Assembly: GCA_029194665.1 (NCBI GenBank)
Contig: JARFXO010000001.1
Coordinates: 124,001-188,000 of the forward strand
DNA from: Nitrospira sp.
GTDB taxonomy: Bacteria > Nitrospirota > Nitrospiria > Nitrospirales > Nitrospiraceae
Direction: 5' to 3'
DNA: 64,000 nt
The notes under the pieces were generated by a model. That model did no database searches. It was not told the origin of the DNA and worked only from the letters and a program-made list of their open reading frames with translations. Both the position numbers and the translations under genes were made by a program. Shown here piece by piece: positions 34,872-43,572 of the stretch (position 1 is its first letter; each line of letters opens with the position of its first letter).

Positions 34872-34977
34872 TGCGTTGCTCCTTTCAGTCGCGACCGTTA
34901 TTCGTTACTCGTTCTTCGTTAAACGTCGGGACCCTCTGCTGCGATGCACGGTTAACGAGTCACGGTGAACGTCTACC
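34872..34977 (-). promoter_or_regulatory. nxrA-nxrB intergenic spacer with repeats
   Basis: The 106-bp spacer holds tandem CGTTATTCGTTACTCGTT-type words and, further on, GGTTAACGAGTCACG in inverse orientation, so the transcript can fold here. It contains the nxrB ribosome-binding site (AAGGAG). It may tune the A to B ratio or be a mobile intergenic repeat. Confidence 0.45.
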
Positions 34978-37900
34978 TCAGACTTTAATTTTAATATGCT
35001 CACCTTTGAGCCACTTGATCATAAACTCGTTTTCTTGACCCGGCGTGAAGCCGGTCCGCACCGGTTCCCACGGCCCACGACCCCCGATGCCGCCGTCTTC
35101 CGCCTTGGTGATGCGGATGAGACATTCCTTCGGCACGGTATTGACCGCATGGTGGTCGATTTCGAACCCCCACTTCATCCGGAGCCCGTTCGAATATTTA
35201 CCGGGGAGCGAGTCGGTTTGATGCATCGGCATGAGCCAACTGCGCGTAAAGGACTGTTGCGCGCCGTACCGGAAGTTGGACTGGTAGCCGGTATCGATCG
35301 CGATGGCGCGCCCGTCCGGTCTCGTTTCATGACCCTTGACCGACTTCGGCGTCGAGACGAAGGGTGCATGCTTGGCCATCGTGACATGGTACGGATAGGA
35401 CGGATTGTATTTCGCGCGAATCATCAACCGCGCGACCTTGTAGTAGGGATCGCTCGGCTTCCAGCCGCGGTAGGGACGGTCGACAGGATTACCGTCGATG
35501 TACACATAGTCGCCGTCGTTGATGCCGCGGTCTTTGGCCGCTTGCGGATTGATGTGCACTTGATGTTCGCCGACACCCGGCGTCCGCTTGTCCATGCGGT
35601 AGGGATCGCCGAAGTTCGACTCGTAAATCTGTACCCAGTCGTTCACCGACCACTGACTGTGGACCCGATGCCTGGTCTTGGGGGTCACGCAGTAGAACTG
35701 GTACCCCTTCTCCCACAGGGGGTTGCTATGACGCTTGATCTCAGCCCAGGACAGCTTAATGTTCCGAATTGTCTTGTCGTCGTGGTGCTGGGCCGTGATG
35801 GGAATGCCATAGTCGTCCGGCCGCACATAGGGGTTCGTCGTGAAGATGGCGTTCGGCAAGTAGGGGGTCGCCTCCGGCCCTTCGCGATGCACGACGAAGT
35901 TTTCGCCGTACTCGATGGCTTCCGGTTCGACACGATAGGTCTCGATGCGCCCGGACCTGGTCCACATCGGTTTCGACTCGTTGGTCTCTTCCCAGAGAGG
36001 ATGTCGCGGATAGGTGCGAGTCATCACCATCCAGCCCTTTTCCGACTTCAACAGCACATCGGCACTGTAGCCGTAGAAGGTGCTGGACGCATCGAGGAGC
36101 CGTTGCGCATACACATCCACGCGATTCAGATAGACGAAATGGAAGACGTCGCGCATGCGGCCGTCCCCCGTCATCTCGGCCAACTTGGCCGCCACGCCGG
36201 CAAACGTATCCGCATCGTTCCGCGTGTCGTACAATGGTCGGATGCCTCCCTTCCAAATCTGAATCCAGGGATTCGATACCGTGGCCGTCATCTCCGGGTA
36301 GGTGAACTCCATCCAGGAGTTGGCGGCGAAGGCGATATCGTTGTGGTTGACGTCGGACGTCATTTCGATGTCCTGCGTCATCAGACATTCGATGTTCGGA
36401 TCGACGTTCCGCACCATGTCGTAATGGTGCTTGGCGTTGTTTAAGATGTTGACGTTCACGACCCACCGGATCTTACTGGGGGTCGGCATATGGGTCTTGC
36501 CGGTAAACACCTTGCGCCCATACTTTGGGGTATTGACGATCAAGGCGGTGTCGCCGTGGTTCCAGTACCCCGGCTCCTCGCCATAATAGTAATTCCGGTA
36601 TTTGATTTCCTTCCCATGGGCATTGGCATCCAGATTGAGCCGCCAGGGATCTTCCGAGAGATGCACACCGGAGCCGACCCCGGACCAGGGCGTGGCATTC
36701 CAAATCCCCACTTTGTAATTGCCGGACCAGGTATGGCAGCCCGTGCCGAATTTGCCGATATTGCCGGTCAAGGTCGTGACGAGGGCCGCCGCCCGGCCCG
36801 TTTCCGTCATATGGAAATAGTGACAGACGCCCTCGCCGTTGTGGATGGCCATCGGCTTAATCGTGCCGGAGTCGCGCGCCCAGCGAACAATGAGGTCCTT
36901 GGGCGAGCGGGTGATCTGATGGACGGTATCCAGATCGTAGTCTTGGAGGTGGATCAGATACATCTGGTAGATCGGCAGGGCGTCGATTTCGCGGCCGTTC
37001 AGCAACTTGACCCGATAGGTGCCGGTCAGGGCCGGATCGATCCCGCTCTTGTCGAAATGCCAGCCGACCTGCTCCCGATGGAGCGGCACCGCCTGTTTCT
37101 TGGCCAAGTCCCACACCATGAAGCCCCCGAGCCGCTCGATCTGATCCGATTTCAACGATTGGATCCGGCCCGAATAGCTGTGGGAAAAGTCGGGAAATTT
37201 GTAGTTGGGCACGACATCCCGCGGATCCAAATACTGCAAAGTATCCGTACGGACTAACAGCGGCATATCGGTAAACTGCTTGATGTAGTCGATGTCCTGC
37301 ATGTTCTCATCGAGAATGATCTTGCAGGCCCCGAGGAACAGAGCCCCGTCCGATTGCGGTCGCAGAGGAATCCAGTAGTCGGCGCGCGTCGCCGTCGGAT
37401 TGTACTCCGGGGTGATGACCACGATGCGGCAGCCGCGCTCGATCGATTCGAGCTTCCAGTGCGCTTCCGGCATCTTATTTTCCACGAAGTTCTTGCCCCA
37501 GCTCGTGTTCATCTTGGAGAACCGCATGTCGCTCAAATCGGTATCGCAGTTTTGGGTGCCGTTCCACCAGGGCTGCGAGGGGTCCTGGTCTCCGTGCCAG
37601 GTGTAATTGTTCCAATACCGCCCCCCTTGCGCCTGATCCGGACCGACCTTCCGGATCCAGGTGTCCAGCAACGGCAGGACGCTGTTGTTGAAACGGGTAT
37701 TGCCGTGCTTGCCGATGAGTCCGAGAATGGGCATGCCGGCGCGGTGTTTGAAACAACGCACCCCCGCCCCCTTCATCATCTCGATCATCTCCGGCGCATA
37801 GCCCTGCTCGCGCAGCCGCCGGGCCCCGGCTTCCCCGCTGTACCGTGTGCCGATGACGATCATCGCCTTCGCCGCATAGGTAAAGGCGGTGTCCCACGAG

Positions 37901-38415
37901 ACCCGCAGCATGTCGTCCAAGAAACGGCTGTCGAACTTGTACTTGCGTTTGGATTCCGGGGTCAGCTCCGGCGAGCCGTCATCCATCCACTGTTTCCACC
38001 CCTTCCGCATCAAGGGCCCCTTCAAGCGATAGGGCCCATAGACCCGGCGATGGAAGGTGAACCCCTTCAGGCACATCCGTGGGTTATGGGCAAACGTCCC
38101 ACGATTGCCGTACAGGTCTTCATACGTTTGGTGGTCGTAGTTCTGTTCCACCCGCATGACGACGCCGTTCCGCACAAAGGCCCGGATGCGGCAAGCATGG
38201 GTGTCGTTCGGGGAGCAGACCCACGTAAAGGAGGAATCATACCGGTATTGGTCATGATAGACCCGCTCCCACGAGCGGTCCGGATAATCCCCCAAGGGAT
38301 TGCCCACTTCGATCACCGGCTGCAGGGCCGTCAGGGCCAGGACTTTGTCCGCCACGGCGGCAGCCGCGACGGTGCCTGCTGAGACCTTCAAAAATTGTCG
38401 ACGTGACAAGAACAT
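34978..38415 (-). CDS. nxrA: nitrite oxidoreductase alpha subunit (molybdopterin, nitrite oxidising)
   Basis: The 1145-aa catalytic subunit that oxidises nitrite to nitrate, a member of the type II DMSO-reductase family. The Tat signal is S-R-R-Q-F-L-K followed by an Ala/Val-rich core, so the enzyme is exported to the periplasm. The FS0 cluster ligands appear as C67, D71, C75 and C115 (CSPNDTHAC, then CLKG), with Asp in place of one Cys. The probable Mo ligand Asp is D296 in LSDMRFSK. The molybdopterin dinucleotide region is in the C-terminal third. GAGGAGG seven bases before ATG 38415 fixes the start. Upstream stands a sigma-54-like promoter; downstream is nxrB. Confidence 0.97.
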   Translation of the reverse strand: MFLSRRQFLKVSAGTVAAAAVADKVLALTALQPVIEVGNPLGDYPDRSWERVYHDQYRYDSSFTWVCSPNDTHACRIRAFVRNGVVMRVEQNYDHQTYEDLYGNRGTFAHNPRMCLKGFTFHRRVYGPYRLKGPLMRKGWKQWMDDGSPELTPESKRKYKFDSRFLDDMLRVSWDTAFTYAAKAMIVIGTRYSGEAGARRLREQGYAPEMIEMMKGAGVRCFKHRAGMPILGLIGKHGNTRFNNSVLPLLDTWIRKVGPDQAQGGRYWNNYTWHGDQDPSQPWWNGTQNCDTDLSDMRFSKMNTSWGKNFVENKMPEAHWKLESIERGCRIVVITPEYNPTATRADYWIPLRPQSDGALFLGACKIILDENMQDIDYIKQFTDMPLLVRTDTLQYLDPRDVVPNYKFPDFSHSYSGRIQSLKSDQIERLGGFMVWDLAKKQAVPLHREQVGWHFDKSGIDPALTGTYRVKLLNGREIDALPIYQMYLIHLQDYDLDTVHQITRSPKDLIVRWARDSGTIKPMAIHNGEGVCHYFHMTETGRAAALVTTLTGNIGKFGTGCHTWSGNYKVGIWNATPWSGVGSGVHLSEDPWRLNLDANAHGKEIKYRNYYYGEEPGYWNHGDTALIVNTPKYGRKVFTGKTHMPTPSKIRWVVNVNILNNAKHHYDMVRNVDPNIECLMTQDIEMTSDVNHNDIAFAANSWMEFTYPEMTATVSNPWIQIWKGGIRPLYDTRNDADTFAGVAAKLAEMTGDGRMRDVFHFVYLNRVDVYAQRLLDASSTFYGYSADVLLKSEKGWMVMTRTYPRHPLWEETNESKPMWTRSGRIETYRVEPEAIEYGENFVVHREGPEATPYLPNAIFTTNPYVRPDDYGIPITAQHHDDKTIRNIKLSWAEIKRHSNPLWEKGYQFYCVTPKTRHRVHSQWSVNDWVQIYESNFGDPYRMDKRTPGVGEHQVHINPQAAKDRGINDGDYVYIDGNPVDRPYRGWKPSDPYYKVARLMIRAKYNPSYPYHVTMAKHAPFVSTPKSVKGHETRPDGRAIAIDTGYQSNFRYGAQQSFTRSWLMPMHQTDSLPGKYSNGLRMKWGFEIDHHAVNTVPKECLIRITKAEDGGIGGRGPWEPVRTGFTPGQENEFMIKWLKGEHIKIKV

Positions 38416-38480
38416 TGTGGATACCTCCTCAACGTTTAGGAACTTGAACTGGCTCGGTTTCCCTGTTTGATTTTCATATT

Positions 38481-38499
38481 TGCCGGAGAGATACCGGCA
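38481..38499 (-). promoter_or_regulatory. hairpin in the nxrA leader
   Basis: TGCCGG and CCGGCA are perfect 6-bp arms with a 7-base loop, 66 bases upstream of the nxrA start. If transcription begins at the sigma-54-like site it lies within the 5' leader and could affect stability or translation. Confidence 0.4.
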
Positions 38500-38627
38500 C
38501 TAATCTGTTTTCTCTTAATCGGAATGATGGGGAACTGAAACTGATATCTTTGGCTCATCACCGACTCGCTTGTAAAGAACGTGTCGCACATAATCACTTC
38601 ACACCCAGAGATTCAGCTGACATGTTT

Positions 38628-38643
38628 CGCAATATCCAAGCCA
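38628..38643 (-). promoter_or_regulatory. candidate sigma-54 promoter of nxrA
   Basis: On the minus strand the sequence reads TGGCTTG-GATA-TTGCG, against the consensus TGGCACG-N4-TTGCW. The -24 TGGC and -12 TTGC cores are exact and the spacing is exact; three outer positions differ. It would start transcription near 38617, giving a ~200-nt leader before nxrA. Three sigma-54 activator-type genes are in the window. Confidence 0.5.
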
Positions 38644-38935
38644 TGTTGGCCGTACGTAGCCTTTTCGCTCATTGACGTCGTAAGTTAATGAAAAGAGATC
38701 GATCTTTCGGAATTGTGTTCTAGGAGTTTGGAGACAGATCCACGGTAAGGCGTGAGTAGCAGAGGTTACAATGTTTTGTAGTTGAGGCTATGACATGCGC
38801 CGACTCGTACTTATTATGCTTTAATATCACATGATTTGCTTAACATGCTCTGTCATTAGCGATGGCAGTTACACATAGGTAACGTTTTAAACTTGGTAAC
38901 TTTCTTTTTTGCTGTACTTACAGCAGCACCCTGGC

Positions 38936-38964
38936 TTGACAGTCTTCAACGAGGTCAGTACACT
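38936..38964 (+). promoter_or_regulatory. sigma-70 promoter of tRNA-Gly
   Basis: TTGACA at 38936-38941, a 17-bp spacer and TACACT at 38959-38964. The -35 is perfect and the -10 differs from consensus at two positions. It sits 20 bases upstream of the tRNA, as expected. Confidence 0.8.
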
Positions 38965-38984
38965 CCGCATCTCAAACCTCGCGA

Positions 38985-39059
38985 GCGGGAATAGCTCAGT
39001 GGTAGAGCATCGCCTTGCCAAGGCGAGGGTCGAGGGTTCAAATCCCTTTTCCCGCTCCA
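38985..39059 (+). tRNA. tRNA-Gly(GCC)
   Basis: The cloverleaf is complete. Acceptor GCGGGAA pairs with TTCCCGC, the D-arm contains AGCTCAGTGGTAGAGC, anticodon stem CGCCT/AGGCG holds loop TTGCCAA with anticodon GCC, and the T-arm is GAGGGTTCAAATCCCTT. The CCA end is encoded (39057-39059). It stands alone, divergent from nxrA. Confidence 0.97.
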
Positions 39060-39159
39060 ATAGAAGTTATCGTTCCTTATCAGGCTGAGTGGCTGGTAAG
39101 TCCGTCTTCTTCAGGCACATATCACGATGTGTGCGGGGGACGATCGGTTTCCGATTGTG

Positions 39160-41352
39160 TTACGGTTTATCGAGCGCCATGAGGCAGCGAAGATGATCTT
39201 CTGCTCGGTGCAGTTCTTCTCCTGTGAGAGGAATTCGACCGAATCTGGCTCGGCAATAGAGATCTGTAATGGAGGCGACCGCCGAAGCGGCATCGCTCCA
39301 CCGCTCCTGAGTGAGGCGGGCGAATTCAAGAGGTGGCATTGCAGTGAGTTTGGGAACACCTCTACGAGCTAGGTGGCTGATCATTCGTCCATAGAGTTGC
39401 GTGATGAGCTGTTCGTCCTCAGACGTCTTTTTACTGGCCGTCCCCTTGGCCCAGGGCCGCTTGATCCCTAGCCAGAGAAGAATGGCAAGGCCGATCAAGG
39501 CTGGGCCAAGCACCTCAGTCAAAGACCGTATCGCTCCTTTAGATGTATAGTCCTTTATCCCACTAAGTATGGAGATGAACGGGCTGAGGAGTGCGCTCAA
39601 GGAATCGAGTGCCTTGGTTCGGGCCGACGTACTCTCCGCTTTTAGTTCCCGCACAACGGCAAGCTGGTCCGCGGCACTATACTGGACAAAAAATCGGCTC
39701 CAGTGGAGTCTGATGGTATCCATTATTCGTTCCAACGCATGCCATGCTGATGATCCGCTGGCCAGAGTTTCGATGGAGGGTGGAGTTGGATCCATCGTGA
39801 TCCATCCAGAATTCGGCAGATGCATCTCCACCCAGGCGTGGGCGTCTTGCTGTCTGACCAAGTAGTAGTTGCCGTATTCATTCCACTCGGTGGCGAGAAA
39901 CCCCGTGACGAGGCGTGCTGGGATTCCGATGGTGCGGAGCATCACCACCATGGCGGTCGCATAGTGTTCGCAATAGCCGGTTTTTCGGGTGAAGAGAAAC
40001 TCTTCAAGCGGCTGGTCTTGATCTCTCAGAGGCGCATCCAGGCTATAACGAAAGTTACGGGTGAGGAACGATTGGATGGCGTCGGCTTTCTCGTAGGTCG
40101 TGCGCTTCGTGTGGGCGATCTCTCTCGCCAGGGTAGCGATTCGTTCGGATTGAGCGGGGATCTGCAAGAAATGTCGGGCAAATGATTCCGGATAGAGGTT
40201 GGATTCCGAACTGAGATCCGCCGGTAGTACCGGGTTGGAGCGCGAAAGGACGGAATATTCGATTCGTGACGAACTGGGGAATGGCAAGTAGGCAGACCCG
40301 GCTAAGTCTGACTGAACGCTGGGGAACCTTCCGCTGATTCTCTCGACAAAAGCGGCAGCAAAAAGCACGGTGGTGTCGAGCGGTTCCAAAAGAATGCTCT
40401 GTCGGATGGCTTCGCCATGGTGGGCCGACGCGGGAGATCGACTACCGTGGAGGACGAACGTCCCGGTCTCGTCTTCGCTCACAGTCCGTCGGTAACTCAG
40501 TCGATTAGTCCAGGCCTTGCCGTCGTATTGATCGAATGCCACACCTCGTAAGTAAAGCCGACCCGCTTCATGTCGAGAGCTGTCGGACAACCCGACTCGC
40601 ATCACGACTGTGGGATCTCGCTTGATGGGCCCGATCTCCCCCAAGTTCACCGTTTCGGAGAAGCCCGACGTGCGCATGTTCTCCCCAAAGCCTTTTTGGT
40701 AGAACCCAGCACTGACTCGGGGAATCGTAAAGAAGATCGCCAAGGTCAGACCAAAGGTTGCGAGGGCAAGCCCGTTTGCAAACCAAAAGAGTTGTGGTGT
40801 TACCTGGCTGACCGAGGCAGGAGGTTGCGCTCGCAGAGTGGCCGACGTCGTCGGTAGTCTGGTTCCATCCAGATTGTTGGTCAGCTGAAACAGCAACAGG
40901 GCCCACACAGCGGCCAAAAGATAGAGCAGGAAAATGGGGAGGTACCATAGCTCCGCCGTGAGAGAGCCGGAAGCCAGGATCGCCACGAGGCTGATGGCGT
41001 AGAGCTGGAGATAATCGCGACGAAGCTTGAGGTTGAACAGCTTGATGATCAGGAGGATCATGAGGAAGTGAATGCCTGCGGGGAGCAGTTCGCCCGAGAC
41101 CCACAATACATCCACCCAGAATCCAAGAAATCCGACGATCACAAGCAGATTCCATCTCATGGCTGAAATCGACGTCAAGGCGGCGAGTGGATCCACAACC
41201 TTGCCGCCTCTGTTCCGTAAGAGGGCAAGAATCAGCGCGGCACCCGTCAGGGCAGCCAGCCATTCCGGCAGACCTGCCCCAAGCGTCAGGCCGATGAAGG
41301 ACGTGGTAGCCAGCCAAATCGATGCGAACCGATGGGCGTGATCAAACTGCAT
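39160..41352 (-). CDS. TgpA-like membrane transglutaminase (DUF3488)
   Basis: A 730-aa protein with an N-terminal membrane part of five to seven helices (about 15-215). A large periplasmic domain carries the transglutaminase-like core: Cys in KTGYCEHYATAM, His in DAHAWVEMH and Asp in MDPTPP form the triad. A further helix (about 590-610) and a cytoplasmic DUF4129-like tail follow. ATG 41352 overlaps the DUF58 stop by 11 bases and has GGAG upstream. With DUF58 and MoxR it forms a widespread three-gene module whose precise function is unsettled; a cell-envelope peptide-processing role is supposed. Confidence 0.9.
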   Translation of the reverse strand: MQFDHAHRFASIWLATTSFIGLTLGAGLPEWLAALTGAALILALLRNRGGKVVDPLAALTSISAMRWNLLVIVGFLGFWVDVLWVSGELLPAGIHFLMILLIIKLFNLKLRRDYLQLYAISLVAILASGSLTAELWYLPIFLLYLLAAVWALLLFQLTNNLDGTRLPTTSATLRAQPPASVSQVTPQLFWFANGLALATFGLTLAIFFTIPRVSAGFYQKGFGENMRTSGFSETVNLGEIGPIKRDPTVVMRVGLSDSSRHEAGRLYLRGVAFDQYDGKAWTNRLSYRRTVSEDETGTFVLHGSRSPASAHHGEAIRQSILLEPLDTTVLFAAAFVERISGRFPSVQSDLAGSAYLPFPSSSRIEYSVLSRSNPVLPADLSSESNLYPESFARHFLQIPAQSERIATLAREIAHTKRTTYEKADAIQSFLTRNFRYSLDAPLRDQDQPLEEFLFTRKTGYCEHYATAMVVMLRTIGIPARLVTGFLATEWNEYGNYYLVRQQDAHAWVEMHLPNSGWITMDPTPPSIETLASGSSAWHALERIMDTIRLHWSRFFVQYSAADQLAVVRELKAESTSARTKALDSLSALLSPFISILSGIKDYTSKGAIRSLTEVLGPALIGLAILLWLGIKRPWAKGTASKKTSEDEQLITQLYGRMISHLARRGVPKLTAMPPLEFARLTQERWSDAASAVASITDLYCRARFGRIPLTGEELHRAEDHLRCLMALDKP

Positions 41353-42460
41353 GTGAGGCTCCGGCAACGACGGATCCGTTAATCAGTAGGGTGAGGTTTT
41401 CTGGCTCGGTATCCTCTGGTCCCAGCCAGGACTGCACGACGATGATTGTCGCTCCATCGAGATCCAAAGGGTGTCTCAGCGATTCTCCCGGCATAGCGGA
41501 CTCTGCATGGGGCGAAGTCCGTTCGCAGAGAGCGAGCATTCGCTGAAGGTCCAAGAGGTGGAGCTCGCCTTGATCGAAGGGCGAGCGCGACGACCCCACG
41601 ACCAACTGAAGAATATATCCGTGCTGCGTCAGGTGGTGAACGATGGAGGCCGTGAGGGAGACCGCCTGTTCAAACAAGGCATCGTGGCTCATTGGAGCGA
41701 CGATCGGTAGATGAACGATGGCTCGACGTTGGTCTTCGGCCTCGGTTTCTCGGACCGTCAGTTGGGAGGTCCGTGCCGTCGTCGGCCAGTGAATCTTTCG
41801 CGAGTCATCTCCTGCTTGATACAGACGCAGATTGTACAAATCATTGCCATAGCCTCGTCGGTGGATGCTACGGTCCGGTCCCGCAGTGAAAAGACCCCCT
41901 AGCCATCGCTCGTCCATCGGCTTGAGTTCCGGACAGACAATGATTGCTTCTTCAAGCGGGTAAAAGGTTTGTTTCTTGAAGAGTCCGAAGGGAAACTCCG
42001 TCTCGACGCATACCCCGCTAAGTTGCAGCCGGCCACGCCGCGTGGCAATGAGAGGATACGACAAGAGTCGGCTCGCGCCTGGTAGGAGTTGGCGAACCTC
42101 CAGGCCTCGATGCAGCTCGTGACCATCGCTGACATCAAACATCGTCAGGGAAAAGCTGGGGAGCCATGACTTCCGATTCTTCGCGACCAGCGTGACAGTG
42201 GACGGTTCATTCACAAGGACATGATCGGGAAGATGACGATGGAATTCCAACCGCCGCAGACAATATTCCGCCACAACTCCCGAGGTCAAAATCAGGCTCA
42301 GCATCATCGCGAACAAGAGATAGAAGAGATTGTTGCCGGTATTGATGGCTGCGAGGCCGATCGCCATGGTGAAGAGCAGGAATTGAATGCCTTCCGAGGT
42401 CACGTTCGTTCTACGGTGGCGAAACAATCGACGGAAGAAGGAAGGAGATTGATGCGGCAT
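41342..42460 (-). CDS. DUF58 domain protein
   Basis: A 372-aa protein with two transmembrane helices near the N terminus (about 22-62) followed by the DUF58 region: RRGYGNDLYNLRLYQAGDDSRKIHWPTTART is the typical G-x-x-x-x-x-R-x-Y-x-x-G-D-x-x-R-x-I-x-W motif. Its C-terminal part resembles a von Willebrand-like fold. ATG 42460 behind AGGTGG is chosen; the frame's extension to 42655 overlaps moxR. It is the middle gene of the MoxR-DUF58-TgpA operon. Confidence 0.88.
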   Translation of the reverse strand: MPHQSPSFFRRLFRHRRTNVTSEGIQFLLFTMAIGLAAINTGNNLFYLLFAMMLSLILTSGVVAEYCLRRLEFHRHLPDHVLVNEPSTVTLVAKNRKSWLPSFSLTMFDVSDGHELHRGLEVRQLLPGASRLLSYPLIATRRGRLQLSGVCVETEFPFGLFKKQTFYPLEEAIIVCPELKPMDERWLGGLFTAGPDRSIHRRGYGNDLYNLRLYQAGDDSRKIHWPTTARTSQLTVRETEAEDQRRAIVHLPIVAPMSHDALFEQAVSLTASIVHHLTQHGYILQLVVGSSRSPFDQGELHLLDLQRMLALCERTSPHAESAMPGESLRHPLDLDGATIIVVQSWLGPEDTEPENLTLLINGSVVAGASHAV

Positions 42461-42491
42461 GGACCACCTGCGCCGGGTGAGAACGGAGACG

Positions 42492-43433
42492 CTAGACAGG
42501 GACGGGAATCGTATCGACCAGATCCTGGATGATGCTCTCAGCTTGCTCAAAGGTTCTCTGATGCAAACCTTGTGTGCGGGCCACCATAATGCGGTGAGAC
42601 AACACGATGGGGGCCAGTTCCTTAATATCGTCCGGGAGACAATAGGTCCGTCCACGGACGAGCGACAACGCTTTGGCAGCGCGGCTCAGCGCCAACGCTC
42701 CTCTGGTGCTCACGCCCAATGACAGCAGATCCGACTGCCTGGTGCTTTGGACAATGGCCAGGAGATAGTCCGTGATGCTTTCTTCCATGAGGACCTGATC
42801 GACCTGATCCTGGAGCAGCAGGACAGCATGAGCCGTAAGCAACGGTTGAAGCTCTTCGGCCGGATGAAGCGATTGCGATCGCTCGAGGACTTTCTTCTCT
42901 TCCTCCGGCGAGGGATAGCCGATGCGAAGCCGCATCAAGAACCGATCCAGTTGCGACTCCGGGAGCGGAAACGTGCCATGGTATTCGGCTGGATTCTGCG
43001 TGGCAATGACCATGAAGGGCTGATTCAGGGGATAGGTCTTATTGTCGAAGGAAATCTGCGCTTCGCTCATCGCTTCCAAAAGGCTGCTTTGCGTCTTCGG
43101 CGTCGTTCGGTTGATCTCATCCGCCAGCACGATGTTGGCGAAGATCGGACCGGGCATGAATTCAAATGCCTGTTTCTGACGATTGAATATGGAGACCCCG
43201 ACGATATCGGATGGAAGCAGATCACTCGTAAACTGAATACGCTTGAAGGAGCAATCCAACGATCGTGCCAGACTATGTGCGAGCGTCGTTTTTCCGACTC
43301 CCGGTACGTCTTCGAGGAGAAGATGCCCTCGCGCCAAGAGAGCGACCAGACTCATTTCGATCACCTGCGGTTTGCCCTTGATCACCCGCGCAATATTCTC
43401 CTGGATGGCTCGAATGGTCTGGGTCGAATTCAT
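42492..43433 (-). CDS. MoxR-family AAA+ ATPase
   Basis: A 313-aa chaperone-like ATPase. Walker A is EDVPGVGKTT, Walker B is IVLADEINRTTPKTQ, sensor 1 is ATQNPAEYHGTFPLPESQLDRF, and a helical lid domain ends the protein. MoxR ATPases assist maturation of partner complexes, often with DUF58 and VWA proteins, here the adjoining DUF58 and transglutaminase genes. ATG 43433 gives the normal family length; the upstream extension to 43520 is not conserved-looking. Confidence 0.92.
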   Translation of the reverse strand: MNSTQTIRAIQENIARVIKGKPQVIEMSLVALLARGHLLLEDVPGVGKTTLAHSLARSLDCSFKRIQFTSDLLPSDIVGVSIFNRQKQAFEFMPGPIFANIVLADEINRTTPKTQSSLLEAMSEAQISFDNKTYPLNQPFMVIATQNPAEYHGTFPLPESQLDRFLMRLRIGYPSPEEEKKVLERSQSLHPAEELQPLLTAHAVLLLQDQVDQVLMEESITDYLLAIVQSTRQSDLLSLGVSTRGALALSRAAKALSLVRGRTYCLPDDIKELAPIVLSHRIMVARTQGLHQRTFEQAESIIQDLVDTIPVPV

Positions 43434-43572
43434 GTTAGGACTAAATCGTGGGGTGGCGCTTGAGAATGACTTGGTGATCGGACACGATCGAAGTCTAACA
43501 ATAGGTCGAAAAACGGTCAATTAGTCATGTGTTTTCGTCCCTACTCCCCTGGCACCGAGCCGTGGGGCACTT

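Noticed and set aside
33633-34922. Long plus-strand open frame (429 codons) opposite nxrB
   Set aside because: It is the antisense shadow of nxrB; composition is unnatural (His/Pro/Arg-rich) and nxrB is certain.
34996-36444. Plus-strand open frame of 482 codons opposite nxrA
   Set aside because: Mirror of nxrA caused by high third-position GC; no domain and no ribosome-binding site.
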